Origin: CAYPGJ01 sp050174775 | Lineage (GTDB): Bacteria; Planctomycetota; Phycisphaerae; Phycisphaerales; UBA1924 | NCBI GenBank assembly: GCA_050174775.1 | Contig: JBFXJP010000006.1 | Coordinates: 62,001 to 126,000, forward strand | Direction: 5' to 3' | DNA: 64,000 nucleotides | Shown: one piece after another, positions 17,205-27,642 of the stretch | Layout: every line of letters starts with the position of its first letter | Position numbering within the stretch: position 1 is the stretch's first letter | The notes under the pieces: model-generated | Databases searched by the model: none | Seen by the model: the letters and a program-made list of their open reading frames with translations, nothing else | What the model was told of the DNA's origin: nothing | Translations under genes and position numbers: made by a program

Positions 17205-20200
17205 ATGAGCGCGGCGGTGAAGGCGGCGCGTCCGGCGGTGAACGGCTGGAACGCGGAATACCTCGAGGCCCAATACGAGCTGTGGCGGCACGACCCCGCT
17301 TCCGTGGAGGAGGGGCTCAGTGTCTTCTTCCAGGGATTCGAGCTCGCGCGCGCCTCCAGCGCGCCGGCCTCCCCCTCCGCAACCGCGGCCTCCGCGGGCG
17401 CCGCGGCCGCACGACTCAACGGCGTCGGCGCCCACACCACCTCCAAAGCCCTCGCCTCCGACGGCACCCTCTCCGTCGCCGCCGTCGGCCTCACCTCCGA
17501 ACCCGCGGCAGGCTCCGTCGGCGTCTCCCTCAACGCCGGCGTCGCAGCCCTCATGCACCACTACCGCGACCTGGGCCACCTCTGCGCAGCCATCGACCCC
17601 TTCGGGCGTGAACGCCCCTGCCCGCCCGAGCTCACCCCGGAGTTCCACGGGCTCACCGAGGCCGACCTCGACACCGTCTGCAGCCCCGCGCTCTCACCCC
17701 TCGACCGACCCGGCCCCATCCGTGAGATCATCGCCTCCCTCGACGAGACCTACTGCCGCTCCGTTGGCATCGAGTACATGCACATGTCCGACGTGCGCGA
17801 GCGCCTCTGGCTCGCCTCGCGCGTCGAGAAGGCCCGCAACAAGCCCGATCTCGATCGCGGCGATCGCGCCCACGTCCTCGAACGCCTCATCCGCGCCGAA
17901 GCCTTCGAGAAGTTCCTCCACACGAGATACCCGGGCGAGAAACGCTTCAGCCTCGAAGGGGCCGAGAGCGTCATCCCGCTCCTCGACCGCATTGTCGAGC
18001 AATCCCCCGAGATGGGCATCGAGGAAATCGTCCTGGGCATGGCTCACCGTGGCCGCCTCAACGTCCTCTGCAACATCCTGGGCAAGACCTACGAGCAGAT
18101 CTTCACCGAGTTCGAGGACAACTTCGAGGACGACTTCGCCGACGGCGGCGGGGACGTGAAGTACCACAAGGGCTACTCGGGCGAGCGCGTCACCCGCTTC
18201 GGCAAGAAGGTCTGGCTCGCCATGGCCAGCAACCCCAGCCACCTCGAGTCCGTCGACCCCGTCGTCCAGGGCCGCTCGCGAGGCAAGCAACGCGTCCGCG
18301 CCGACAAGCAGCGCACCCGCGTCGCGCCGATCCTCATTCACGGCGACGCCGCGGTCATCGCGCAGGGCGTCGTCCCCGAGACCCTCAACCTCTCCCTCCT
18401 CGAGGGCTACTCCACCGGCGGCACCGTCCACGTCGTCATCAACAACCTCATCGGCTTCACCACAGGCGAAGAGGACGCCCGCTCCTCGCGCTACTGCACC
18501 GACGTGGCGAAGATGATCGAAGCGCCGGTCATCCACGTGAACGGCGAAGACCCCGAGGCGTGCGTCTGGGCCGCGCAGCTCGCCCTCGAATACCGCCAGC
18601 AGTTCCACAAGGATGTCTTCATCGACGTCCTCTGCTACCGCAAGTGGGGCCATAACGAGTCCGACGAGCCCTCCTTCACCCAGCCCCAGATGTACGCCCT
18701 CATCCGCGAGAAGGAGAGCGTCCTCTCCTCCTATGCGAAGCGTCTCCGACGGGACGGCATCATCGGCGAGAAGGACGCCGACGAGATCCGCCGCCGCCTC
18801 GAAGAAGCCATCGACAAAGCGCAGGCCGCGAGCAAACTCCAGCCCTTCGACCCCACCATCGACCCCGGCAGCCGCAGATGGAAGGGCTTCGATCAGGCCT
18901 TCTCCCACAACCCGGCCGAGACCAAGGTCGCCCTGCCCGTCCTGCAGGAAGTCGCGCGAGCCATGGGCCGCGTCCCTGAAGGCTTCGACCTCAACCGCAA
19001 GCTCGTCGGCCTCTTCAAGGCCCGCGCCGCCTCCTGCGACAACGAGACCAACGAACTCGATTACGCCACAGCCGAATCGCTCGCCTTCGGCGCCCTCCTC
19101 GTCGAGGGCGCCGCCGTGCGCCTCAGCGGGCAGGACTGCCGACGCGGCACCTTCAGCCACCGCCACGCCGCCGTTCGCGACGCCAACACCGGCGAGTCCT
19201 ACATCCCCCTCAACCACATCCGCGAGATCGGCGAGCCCGGCGGCGCCGGACCCGTCGGCGAGCCCGGCTCCGACGGCCGCCCGCGACAGGCCCGCTTCTG
19301 CGTCCACAACTCACCCCTCTCCGAAATGGCCGTCGTCGGCTTCGAGTACGGCTACTCCCTCACCGACCCCAACATGCTCGTCATGTGGGAAGCCCAGTTC
19401 GGCGACTTCGCCAACGGCGCTCAGGTCATCTTCGATCAATACCTCTCCGCCGCGGAACTCAAGTGGCAGCGATGGAGCGGCCTCACCCTCCTCCTCCCTC
19501 ACGGCTACGAGGGCGCCGGACCCGAGCACTCCTCCGCGCGACTCGAACGCTTCCTGCAACTCTGCGGCGACGACAACATGCAGGTCGTCTACCCCTCCAA
19601 CGCCTCTCAGATCTTCCACGTCCTCCGGAGGCAGGTGAAGCGCACCTTCCGCCTCCCCCTCATCCTTATGACGCCCAAGAGCATGCTCCGCGTCAACACC
19701 AGCCGCGTCGCGGACCTCGTGCACGGCCGCTTCCTCGAGATCATCGACGACCCCGCTTTCGCGCCGCTCCCCTGGGACAAGTCCGCCCAGCCCGCTGCCT
19801 CCAAGTCCGGCGTGCGCCGCATCGTGCTCTGCACCGGCAAGCTCTACCACGAACTCGACGAGCGCCGGCGCGCGATCTCCAAGAAGGACGTCGCGATCAT
19901 CCGCGTCGAGCAGCTCTACCCCCTCCACGTCGAAGCCCTCAAGGAAACCCTCGCCTCCTACCCCAGAGAGGTCGAGGTCATCTGGGCGCAGGAAGAGCCG
20001 CAGAACATGGGCGCGTTCCGATTCATGGAGGCCGAGCTGCGCGAGCGTGTCGGCCTGCCCGGCGTGCGGTACGTCGGCCGTCCCCGCAGCGGCACCCCCG
20101 CCACGGGTTCCAAGACCCAGCACAAGAAGCAGCAGGAATCCATCCTCTCCGGCGCCGTCGGCCCGCTCCCCAGCGACGGCGGCAAGGGCCCGGGCGGAAA

Positions 20201-20234
20201 CGCCTCGCTCGCCCCCGCCGGCGCGCGCGGCTGA
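17205..20234 (+). CDS. sucA: 2-oxoglutarate dehydrogenase E1 component
   Basis: 1009 residues. It decarboxylates 2-oxoglutarate with thiamine diphosphate and passes the succinyl group to the E2 lipoyl arm. The N-terminal WNAEYLEAQYELWRHDP segment, which tethers E1 to E2, is present after a short start. Then come GMAHRGRLNVLCNILGK, GDAAVIAQGVVPETLNLS and EPSFTQPQMY of the ThDP half, and RRGTFSHRHA, HGYEGAGPEHSSARLERFL and EEPQNMGAF of the C-terminal half. It is about 75 residues longer than E. coli SucA, due to a linker after the N-terminal arm and a Gly/Pro-rich tail. ATG 17205 is chosen because conserved sequence starts there. sucB follows 27 bp later. Confidence 0.96.
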   Translation: MSAAVKAARPAVNGWNAEYLEAQYELWRHDPASVEEGLSVFFQGFELARASSAPASPSATAASAGAAAARLNGVGAHTTSKALASDGTLSVAAVGLTSEPAAGSVGVSLNAGVAALMHHYRDLGHLCAAIDPFGRERPCPPELTPEFHGLTEADLDTVCSPALSPLDRPGPIREIIASLDETYCRSVGIEYMHMSDVRERLWLASRVEKARNKPDLDRGDRAHVLERLIRAEAFEKFLHTRYPGEKRFSLEGAESVIPLLDRIVEQSPEMGIEEIVLGMAHRGRLNVLCNILGKTYEQIFTEFEDNFEDDFADGGGDVKYHKGYSGERVTRFGKKVWLAMASNPSHLESVDPVVQGRSRGKQRVRADKQRTRVAPILIHGDAAVIAQGVVPETLNLSLLEGYSTGGTVHVVINNLIGFTTGEEDARSSRYCTDVAKMIEAPVIHVNGEDPEACVWAAQLALEYRQQFHKDVFIDVLCYRKWGHNESDEPSFTQPQMYALIREKESVLSSYAKRLRRDGIIGEKDADEIRRRLEEAIDKAQAASKLQPFDPTIDPGSRRWKGFDQAFSHNPAETKVALPVLQEVARAMGRVPEGFDLNRKLVGLFKARAASCDNETNELDYATAESLAFGALLVEGAAVRLSGQDCRRGTFSHRHAAVRDANTGESYIPLNHIREIGEPGGAGPVGEPGSDGRPRQARFCVHNSPLSEMAVVGFEYGYSLTDPNMLVMWEAQFGDFANGAQVIFDQYLSAAELKWQRWSGLTLLLPHGYEGAGPEHSSARLERFLQLCGDDNMQVVYPSNASQIFHVLRRQVKRTFRLPLILMTPKSMLRVNTSRVADLVHGRFLEIIDDPAFAPLPWDKSAQPAASKSGVRRIVLCTGKLYHELDERRRAISKKDVAIIRVEQLYPLHVEALKETLASYPREVEVIWAQEEPQNMGAFRFMEAELRERVGLPGVRYVGRPRSGTPATGSKTQHKKQQESILSGAVGPLPSDGGKGPGGNASLAPAGARG

Positions 20235-20246
20235 TCGTCACTTCTA

Positions 20247-20252
20247 TAGAAT
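20247..20252 (+). promoter_or_regulatory. Possible sucB -10 element
   Basis: TAGAAT (within TATAGAAT) lies 9 nt before the sucB ATG in the 27-bp sucA-sucB gap. It could give sucB its own nearly leaderless transcript in addition to read-through from sucA. Confidence 0.35.
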
Positions 20253-20261
20253 CCGAGCAAC

Positions 20262-21629
20262 ATGGCCACCGACATCGTCATCCCCGCCCTGGGGGAATCC
20301 ATCAACTCTGGCGTCATCACCACCTGGCGAAAAGCCGAGGGCGAACGCGTCGAGCGCGATGAAACCCTCCTCGAGCTCGAGACCGACAAGATCACCCTCG
20401 AACTCCCCTCCCCTGCGAGCGGAGTCCTCAAGCGCAACGCCGCAGAGGGCGACACCGTCGAGGTTGGCTCCGTCGTCGGCAGCATCGACGAGTCCGGCGC
20501 CGCCGCGCCCTCCGCTCCCGCCCCAGCAAAGGCCGAGCAACCCGCCAAACAACCCGAGCCCGCCAAGCCCGCGGCCCCCGCGCCATCACCCGCGCCCGAG
20601 ATCAAACCCGCCCAAGCCGCCGCGCCAGCCGCGCCCGCGCTCGCTGCCTCCTCCTCCTCCGAAGTCCGCGCCACCCCCTTAGCCCGCAAGATGGCCGAGG
20701 AGCAGGGCGTCGACGTCGCGCGCATCTCCGGCACCGGCCCCGGCGGCCGAGTCCGCGAGCAGGACGTCCTCGCCTTCGTCCAGTCCCGCGCGCCCGACGC
20801 GGCCCCCGCGCCCTCCAAGCCCGCCGCTCCATCGCCCGCGCAGCCCACGCGCCCGCCCGAAGCGCGCACCAGCGCCGCTCCCGCAGCGCCCTCCTCCGCG
20901 CGCTCCGTCACGCGCGAGCGCCTCACCCCCCTCCGTCACCGCATCGCCCAGCGCCTCGTCGAGGCGCAGCACACCGCCGCGATGCTCACCACCTTCAACG
21001 AGTGCGACATGACCGCCGTCATGGCCCTGCGCTCCAAGCACAAGGAAGAGTTCGAGAAGCGTCACGGCGTCGGTCTCGGCTTCATGTCCTTCTTCGTCTC
21101 CGCCTGCGCCAGCGCCCTCCGCGCCTTTCCACTCGTCAACGCCTCCCTCGTCGAGAACGACAAGGGCGAGATCGAGATCGAGAAGCGCTCCTACTTCGAC
21201 ATCGCCATCGCCGTCGGCACCCCCAAGGGCCTCACCGTCCCCGTCCTGCGCGACTGCCAGTCACGCTCCTTCGCGCAGGTCGAAGACGGCATCCGCGACC
21301 TCGCCTCCCGCGCGCGCGACGGCAAGCTCTCCCTCGACGAACTCCAGGGCGGCACCTTCACCATCACCAACGGCGGCGTCTACGGCTCGCTCCTCTCCAC
21401 GCCAATCCTCAATCCCCCGCAGAGCGGCATCCTCGGCATGCACAACATCGTGCGCCGCCCCATCGAACACCCCGACAAGCCCGGCTCCGGCGAGGTCGTC
21501 GTGCGACCCATGATGTACCTCGCGCTCTCCTACGACCATCGCATCGTCGACGGCGCCGAAGCCGTCTCCTTCCTCGTTCACATCAAAAAGTGCATCGAGG
21601 ACCCCGCGCGCATGCTCCTGGGCGTCTGA
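20262..21629 (+). CDS. sucB: Dihydrolipoyllysine succinyltransferase (2-oxoglutarate dehydrogenase E2)
   Basis: 455 residues in the usual three-part layout. The lipoyl domain (1-75) has ETDKITLELPSPASG with lipoylated K43. A long Ala/Pro linker leads to the peripheral-subunit-binding domain (about 145-185: ATPLARKMAEEQGVDVARI, TGPGGRVREQDVL). The catalytic acyltransferase domain (about 225-455) contains FNECDMTAVMALRSKHKEEF, typical of SucB rather than pyruvate E2, and ends with SYDHRIVDGAEAV, where H426 and D430 are catalytic. It forms the core of the complex with SucA. E3 (lpd) is not in the window. Confidence 0.95.
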   Translation: MATDIVIPALGESINSGVITTWRKAEGERVERDETLLELETDKITLELPSPASGVLKRNAAEGDTVEVGSVVGSIDESGAAAPSAPAPAKAEQPAKQPEPAKPAAPAPSPAPEIKPAQAAAPAAPALAASSSSEVRATPLARKMAEEQGVDVARISGTGPGGRVREQDVLAFVQSRAPDAAPAPSKPAAPSPAQPTRPPEARTSAAPAAPSSARSVTRERLTPLRHRIAQRLVEAQHTAAMLTTFNECDMTAVMALRSKHKEEFEKRHGVGLGFMSFFVSACASALRAFPLVNASLVENDKGEIEIEKRSYFDIAIAVGTPKGLTVPVLRDCQSRSFAQVEDGIRDLASRARDGKLSLDELQGGTFTITNGGVYGSLLSTPILNPPQSGILGMHNIVRRPIEHPDKPGSGEVVVRPMMYLALSYDHRIVDGAEAVSFLVHIKKCIEDPARMLLGV

Positions 21630-21841
21630 CCCTCGCCCCCCACCCCTCCGTCCGCCGGGAACGGGGGGCCGCGCCGCCGCTTCCGCCCAAGAACCGCCGT
21701 CCCAACGAGTTATCGACGCGCTCCCCCCGCGCCCGCGCACACGTTGCGCAGCGAAGTTCACGTCGGAATCGGGGCCTGTCCGGTAGCCGCGCCTTCACAC
21801 GACGCTAACATGAACTCCACGACCCGCAGGAGCTTCCTCCC

Positions 21842-22669
21842 GTGCCCCTGACGATCGACCTGCACACACACATGAAGGTCGCTAAACGCACGCCGATGCA
21901 GGCCGGCGAGCCGGCGCGCTTCGCGCGAATCCTCCAACGCCGAGGCATCCACGCGCTCGCCATCGCAGAGCACGCGCACGCACCCGACCTCTGGCAGATG
22001 TTCGACGCGCTCCGCGCGCAATTCATCTACGAGCACGGCCGCTTCATCGTCGGCCCCTCCCTCTTCTACACCGGCGTCGAGATCACCCTGGCCGAACGCG
22101 CGGACGCCGTCGTCCTCGGCGACCTCGAAGACATCCGCGCCCTCGACAACGCCTTCGACTTCCCCCTCTCCGCCGGCTACCACCCCGAAGGCGCCGAACT
22201 CGCCGACGTCACCGCCCGTCTCGGCTCCCTCGCCGTCATCGCGGCCCACCCCCTCCGCGAAGACAAGCCCATCGGCGCACTCGGCGGCGACACCGTCGCC
22301 CGCCTCTTCGACGCCGTCGAGATCAACGCCCGCTGGAGCGACCCCGACACCGTCGCGCGCGTCGAACGCATCGCGCGAGGCCTCGGCGTCGGCCTCACCG
22401 GCGGTAGCGACGCACACGTCTGGCTCCAGACCGGAGCCGCATGGACCCACGTCGACGCAGCCTCCGACCGCGCCGACGACGTTCTCGAAGCCATCCGTCT
22501 CGGCCGCTGCCGCGCCGCCCTCCGACCCGACGCGGAACACATCTGCCGACTCGGCTCCGAACTCAAGGCCTCCCTCAAAGCCTCGCTCCCGCGCCTCGAC
22601 GCACTCCCCCCAACACGCCTCGAGCCAGTCATCGTCCGACGCCACACCCACGCGCTCCTCGGCGTCTGA
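21842..22669 (+). CDS. PHP-domain metal-dependent phosphoesterase-like protein
   Basis: 275 residues. The PHP fold is shown by its metal ligands in order: DLHTHMK (H8, H10), AIAEHAH, the Glu in YTGVEITL, the His in IAAHPLRE, and GSDAH near residue 195. Related proteins include YciV/RNase AM-type 5'-3' exonucleases and histidinol phosphatases; the arrangement here (GVEITL then AAHP then GLTGGSDAHV) is closer to the general PHP phosphoesterase group. Translation starts at GTG 21842, with GCAGGAG about 10 nt upstream. It is followed after 60 bp by a DNA helicase-nuclease, but no firm link is evident. Substrate unknown. Confidence 0.8.
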   Translation: MPLTIDLHTHMKVAKRTPMQAGEPARFARILQRRGIHALAIAEHAHAPDLWQMFDALRAQFIYEHGRFIVGPSLFYTGVEITLAERADAVVLGDLEDIRALDNAFDFPLSAGYHPEGAELADVTARLGSLAVIAAHPLREDKPIGALGGDTVARLFDAVEINARWSDPDTVARVERIARGLGVGLTGGSDAHVWLQTGAAWTHVDAASDRADDVLEAIRLGRCRAALRPDAEHICRLGSELKASLKASLPRLDALPPTRLEPVIVRRHTHALLGV

Positions 22670-22717
22670 CGCCCCTCCCAACCCGCGTTCCCCCCACGAC
22701 CCCGCGCACCGCGCGGA

Positions 22718-22723
22718 TACGAT
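22718..22723 (+). promoter_or_regulatory. -10 element of a probable leaderless promoter (helicase-nuclease)
   Basis: TACGAT, then ggcccc (6 nt), then ATG 22730. No Shine-Dalgarno sequence. Confidence 0.5.
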
Positions 22724-22729
22724 GGCCCC

Positions 22730-25700
22730 ATGCCCACGCCGGGGTTCCTGGCTTCGCTCAACGACGAACAGCGCGCCGCAGTGCTGCACGACCAGGGCCC
22801 CCTCTCCGTCCTCGCCGGACCCGGCAGCGGCAAGACACGCGTCATCATCCACCGCGTCGCCCGCCTCCTCGCGCCCCTCGAAGATCAAGGCCGCGCGATC
22901 GAACCCGAAAACGTCCTGGCCCTCGCCTTCACCATCAAATCCGCCAACGAGATGCGCGCCCGACTCGCGCAGATGGTCGGCCCCGCCCCGGCCGAACGCC
23001 TCCAGCTCTCCACCTGCCACTCCTTCGGCCGCCGCATCGTCAAACGCTTCGGCGACCGCCTGGGCTACCCCTGGGAAACCCAGATCGCCGACTCCGCGCA
23101 GCGCGTCCGCCTCCTCCGCGACCTGATCGCCGAGCACGCCCTCTTCGAAGACCGCGCCGCAGAGGGCCGCGCCTCCCTCGCGCGCTACGCCGACCAGCAG
23201 ATCCATCGGTTCCGCACCGAGGGCCTCACCCCCGAGCGCATCTCGGCATGGGCCGCCGACCGACGCGCCTACCTCGAGAGCGGCGACTACACCCGCGACG
23301 ACATCTCGCTCGACGCCGAGTTCGCGCGCCTCGAAGACCTCGAAGCGCTCGCCACCCTCTACGACCGCTTCGAGGAATCCTGCCGCGCGCGCGGCTGGCT
23401 CACGCTCGACGAATACCTCACCCTCCCCGTCCGACTCCTCGAAGAGCGCGCCGACGCCCGCGCCATCCTGCGCGACGAGTGCCGGCACATCGTCGTCGAC
23501 GAGTTCCAGGACTGGAGCCCCGTCCAGATCCGCCTCCTCGAGCTCCTTGCGCCCGGCAACGAGCGCAACCCGCCCGACATCTGCGTCGTCGGCGATGACG
23601 ATCAGGCCATCTACGCCTTCCGAGGCGCCGACCACCGCGCCTTCGAGCGCTTCGAGCGCGCCTACCCCGGCCACACACGCATCGCCCTCGTCAACAACTA
23701 CCGCAGCGCGCCCCCCATCCTCGCCGTCGCCAACCACATCATGGCCAACGCCATCCCCGGCGAGCGTTTCGCTCCGGACAAGCGACTCGTCGGCTGCGCA
23801 TCCCCCCCCGACGCGCCGCCGACCGTCGACGGCCTCATCGTCGATCACGATTCCCACCTCGGCGTAGCGATCGCCGCGGCCATCCGCGCCGAGCGCGCCC
23901 GCCGCCCCGACGCTCCGCTCGGGTCCTTCGCCGTCGTCGTCCGCATCAACAGCGAAGCCGAACGCGTCGCCTCCGAACTCGAAGCAGCAGGCATCCCCGC
24001 ACACTTCCGACGCGAGACCACTCCCCTCTCCGACGCAGGCGTCCAGGACCTCTTTGCCTGGCTCCGCGTGCTCTGCGAACGACACGACAACAGCGATGTC
24101 CGACGCGTCCTCCTCCGCCCGCCCATCGCGCTCCCCCCACACGTGCTGAACCGCTGGGAAGACCAGTGGCGCATCGCGCGCTCCAAGGGCGACCCCTCCG
24201 ACCTCCTCGACTGCATCACCTGCGATCACTCGGTTCACGAATCCGTCGCGGCCTTCGTCGCGCTCCGCAACGAACTCCTCCCCCACGCCACCGCGCTCCC
24301 CGCCTGCGAAACCATCTGGACCGCCATCATCCGCCTCTCGCTCGCAGACCTCGACGGCCTCGACGCGCACGAGCGAGCCGACCGCGTCGCAGCGCTCGTG
24401 GCCGTGGCATCCTTTGCCCGCGCGCGCCAAAGCCGTCTCGCGGCCCCGGGCGATCTCCGCGCATTCTTCGAGTACCTGGGCGACCTCGACGAGAAGGAAC
24501 GCAATTCACTCTCCTCACCGGGCGATGAGCGCGTCACGCAGGACAGCGAGCCCGATCTGCCCACCGATGCCGTGCTCTGCCTGACCGCGCACCAGGCCAA
24601 GGGCCTCGAGTTCGACACGGTCTTCGTGCCGCGCGTGCGCCCGGGCTGGGGTTTCCCGCTCACACAGGGCCGCACCGACGAGGAGCCCCTTCCCGAATCT
24701 CTGAGTGGCCGCCCTCCACACAGCGCCGGCGCCGAGGAGCGCCGTGTGTTCTACGTGGCCTGCACCCGCGCGCAGCGCCGGCTCGTGCTGCTCGCCAAGT
24801 CCAAGAAGAGCCGCGATGGCAAGAGCACTGACTACTTCATCGAACTCACCAGCGGCGACAAGCCCCTCGTGAACGAGATCACGAACATCCAGAGCCTCAT
24901 CTCAGGCGCCGGGCTCGCCCTCCCCACGGAGGAAGACCTCCTCACCGACGGCGGCGCTGGCTTCTTCGAGACCGAGGTGCGCCGCCTGCGCCGTGAAGCA
25001 GCAGAAGCAATGGTCGGCGTTCCCTCCTCCGGCCTGACGGTCGAGCAGGCAACATCAGCCGCGGAAATACTCGAGGATGTGGCCGCGCGCCTCCGCGCGC
25101 TCGCCGATCTCCGCGACGCAGGGGCCGAGGCGCCCGCGAGCGAGCACCACGAGGAGTACCGACGCCGACAGAGCGCCTGGTCCCGCCGCGCCGCGAGCCT
25201 CTATCGCCCCTGGGTCGCGCCGATCCACTTCTCCTACAGTGTCATCTACGACTGGCTCGCCTGCCCGCGCTGCTGCTACCTCAAGCACGTCGTCCGTCTC
25301 CGCGAGCCCGAGCAGCCCCATCTCAAGCTCGGCCACGCCATCCACGCCACCCTCGAACAATTCCTCAACGAGTCCCGCGCCGCCGAGAGCGACGGTCGAC
25401 CACTCCCCACGCGCGACCGTCTTCTCTCCTTCGGCGCCGAGCGCGTCCGCTCCTTCGCGCTCGCCGACCACGACGCGCGCGATCTCCCCCATCAGGTCGA
25501 CGCACTCCTCCGCCACGCGCACACCCTCCACACAGCCACTCCCGCCGCCATCACGCTCCACGTCGAAACGCTCGTCGAGGCCGCGTACGTCCTCGACGGC
25601 ACGCGCCACTCCCTCATCGCCAAACTCGACCGTGTCGACCAGCTCCCCGACAACACCTTCCGCATCATCGACTACAAGACCGGCGACGCCACCAAATCCA

Positions 25701-26002
25701 AGCTCGAGCCCAAGCCCGACGATCTCCAGTTCTGCGTCTACGCGCTCGTGCTCCCCGCGCTGCTCGATCCGAGCGAAGAACACAAGTCCATCCGCGCCGA
25801 GCGCGATGAGGACCCCGTCCCCTTCGACGGCCGCGCGGAGTATTGGATGCTCCAGACCGGGCAACGCGGCGCCATCCCCCTCTCCTCTCTCAAGCCCGGC
25901 AAAGTTCGTGTGAAGATCAACGAATCACTCCGCGACATGCTCGCGGGCAACTACAAAAAAGGTCCGCAATGCCGCGGCCTCTGCGCCATCGCGCCCGAGT
26001 GA
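22730..26002 (+). CDS. UvrD/Rep-type helicase fused to PD-(D/E)XK nuclease
   Basis: 1090 residues. Superfamily 1A helicase motifs run in order: Q motif LNDEQRAAV, Walker A AGPGSGKT (29-36), motif II VVDEFQDWSPVQ, motif III GDDDQAIYAFRGAD, motif V LTAHQAKGLEFDTVF and motif VI RVFYVACTRAQRRL. From about residue 830 a RecB-like nuclease domain follows: YSVIYDWLACPRCCYLK, LGHAIHATLEQF, AKLDRVDQ and IIDYKTGD, ending in CRGLC. Cys clusters at both ends of the nuclease resemble the iron-sulfur staples of AddB and Cas4 nucleases. Likely role: DNA end processing or repair in the cytoplasm. It is a single-gene unit, not an obvious addAB or recBCD member. Confidence 0.9.
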   Translation: MPTPGFLASLNDEQRAAVLHDQGPLSVLAGPGSGKTRVIIHRVARLLAPLEDQGRAIEPENVLALAFTIKSANEMRARLAQMVGPAPAERLQLSTCHSFGRRIVKRFGDRLGYPWETQIADSAQRVRLLRDLIAEHALFEDRAAEGRASLARYADQQIHRFRTEGLTPERISAWAADRRAYLESGDYTRDDISLDAEFARLEDLEALATLYDRFEESCRARGWLTLDEYLTLPVRLLEERADARAILRDECRHIVVDEFQDWSPVQIRLLELLAPGNERNPPDICVVGDDDQAIYAFRGADHRAFERFERAYPGHTRIALVNNYRSAPPILAVANHIMANAIPGERFAPDKRLVGCASPPDAPPTVDGLIVDHDSHLGVAIAAAIRAERARRPDAPLGSFAVVVRINSEAERVASELEAAGIPAHFRRETTPLSDAGVQDLFAWLRVLCERHDNSDVRRVLLRPPIALPPHVLNRWEDQWRIARSKGDPSDLLDCITCDHSVHESVAAFVALRNELLPHATALPACETIWTAIIRLSLADLDGLDAHERADRVAALVAVASFARARQSRLAAPGDLRAFFEYLGDLDEKERNSLSSPGDERVTQDSEPDLPTDAVLCLTAHQAKGLEFDTVFVPRVRPGWGFPLTQGRTDEEPLPESLSGRPPHSAGAEERRVFYVACTRAQRRLVLLAKSKKSRDGKSTDYFIELTSGDKPLVNEITNIQSLISGAGLALPTEEDLLTDGGAGFFETEVRRLRREAAEAMVGVPSSGLTVEQATSAAEILEDVAARLRALADLRDAGAEAPASEHHEEYRRRQSAWSRRAASLYRPWVAPIHFSYSVIYDWLACPRCCYLKHVVRLREPEQPHLKLGHAIHATLEQFLNESRAAESDGRPLPTRDRLLSFGAERVRSFALADHDARDLPHQVDALLRHAHTLHTATPAAITLHVETLVEAAYVLDGTRHSLIAKLDRVDQLPDNTFRIIDYKTGDATKSKLEPKPDDLQFCVYALVLPALLDPSEEHKSIRAERDEDPVPFDGRAEYWMLQTGQRGAIPLSSLKPGKVRVKINESLRDMLAGNYKKGPQCRGLCAIAPE

Positions 26003-26093
26003 ATCGCGTCCGATCCCTCACGGCAACGCGAGGGATGCCCCCCATAGCGCCGTCATCTCCGGATTCGCGCTTCCACACCGCACGATCGCGCTG

Positions 26094-26099
26094 TACCTA
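26094..26099 (+). promoter_or_regulatory. Possible -10 element of the cupredoxin-dockerin gene
   Basis: TACCTA, 73 nt before the ATG at 26173. Similar GTAC-nnT hexamers lie 67-89 nt before three CTERM protein genes (4182, 30151, 63567), which predicts long 5' leaders for these secreted proteins. Confidence 0.3.
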
Positions 26100-26172
26100 A
26101 GAGTTCGTGCGTGGCCCAGCCGCCGCGAATACCCGCGCAACGCGCCGCAACTCACGTGTGAGGAGACACAAC

Positions 26173-26781
26173 ATGCCCGCCCCGTCCGTTCGTCTGTCCA
26201 TCGCCGCGATCATTGCCGCTTCGATCGCGCCCACGCTCCACGCCGGCAACTGCGCCTCCAGCCCCACCACCTTCTGCGTCACCGTCGGGCCCAAGACCCC
26301 CGCGCATCCCAATCAGGGCGGCTTCCCCGAGGCCTACTACATCAACGGCGTCGAAGCCGCCGTCGTCACGCTCGAACGCGGCACGACCTACACCTTCCAG
26401 ATGGTCGACGTCCCCTTCTTCCACCCCTTCTACGTCTCCACCGATCCCAACGGCGCCGGCGCGGGCGTCTACACCAACGGCGTCACCGGCAACTTTGCCG
26501 CAGGCAACGCCGCGCTCACCTTCACCCCCGGCGGCTCCGTCCCCGATCTCCTCTACTACGAGTGCAGCAACCACTCCGGCATGGGCTGGCAGATCCAGAT
26601 CGTCAACGCGTGCCCCGGCGACGCCAACGGCGACCGCATCGTGAACTTCGCCGACCTGAACATCGTGCTCGGCGAGTTCGGCATGACCGGCGTCGGCCTC
26701 GCGGGCGACGTCAACGGCGACGGCGCCGTGAACTTCGCCGATCTCAACCTCGTCCTGAGCAACTTCGGCACGGCCTGCTGA
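26173..26781 (+). CDS. Secreted cupredoxin-like protein with GC-type dockerin
   Basis: 202 residues. After a signal peptide (1-24) comes a beta-rich domain with a complete type-1 copper ligand set by motif: H84 in FFHPFYV, then C131-x2-H134-x2-M137 in ECSNHSGMGW. This resembles plastocyanin/azurin sites, with shortened C-H-M spacing. From residue 148 two calcium-binding dockerin repeats follow (GDANGDRIVNFADLN and GDVNGDGAVNFADLN), ending NFGTAC with a terminal Cys. GAGGAG lies 9 nt before ATG 26173, which is preferred to upstream codons because the signal peptide begins there. Electron transfer or copper carriage at the cell surface is inferred, not shown. Confidence 0.8.
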   Translation: MPAPSVRLSIAAIIAASIAPTLHAGNCASSPTTFCVTVGPKTPAHPNQGGFPEAYYINGVEAAVVTLERGTTYTFQMVDVPFFHPFYVSTDPNGAGAGVYTNGVTGNFAAGNAALTFTPGGSVPDLLYYECSNHSGMGWQIQIVNACPGDANGDRIVNFADLNIVLGEFGMTGVGLAGDVNGDGAVNFADLNLVLSNFGTAC

Positions 26782-26796
26782 GCCGAGCAAACGCGA

Positions 26797-27638
<842 letters not shown>

Positions 27639-27642
<4 letters not shown>

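Noticed and set aside
26013..26036. Stem ATCCCTC/GAGGGAT after the helicase gene as terminator
   Set aside because: 7-bp stem with a 10-nt loop but no T-tract; too weak to list.
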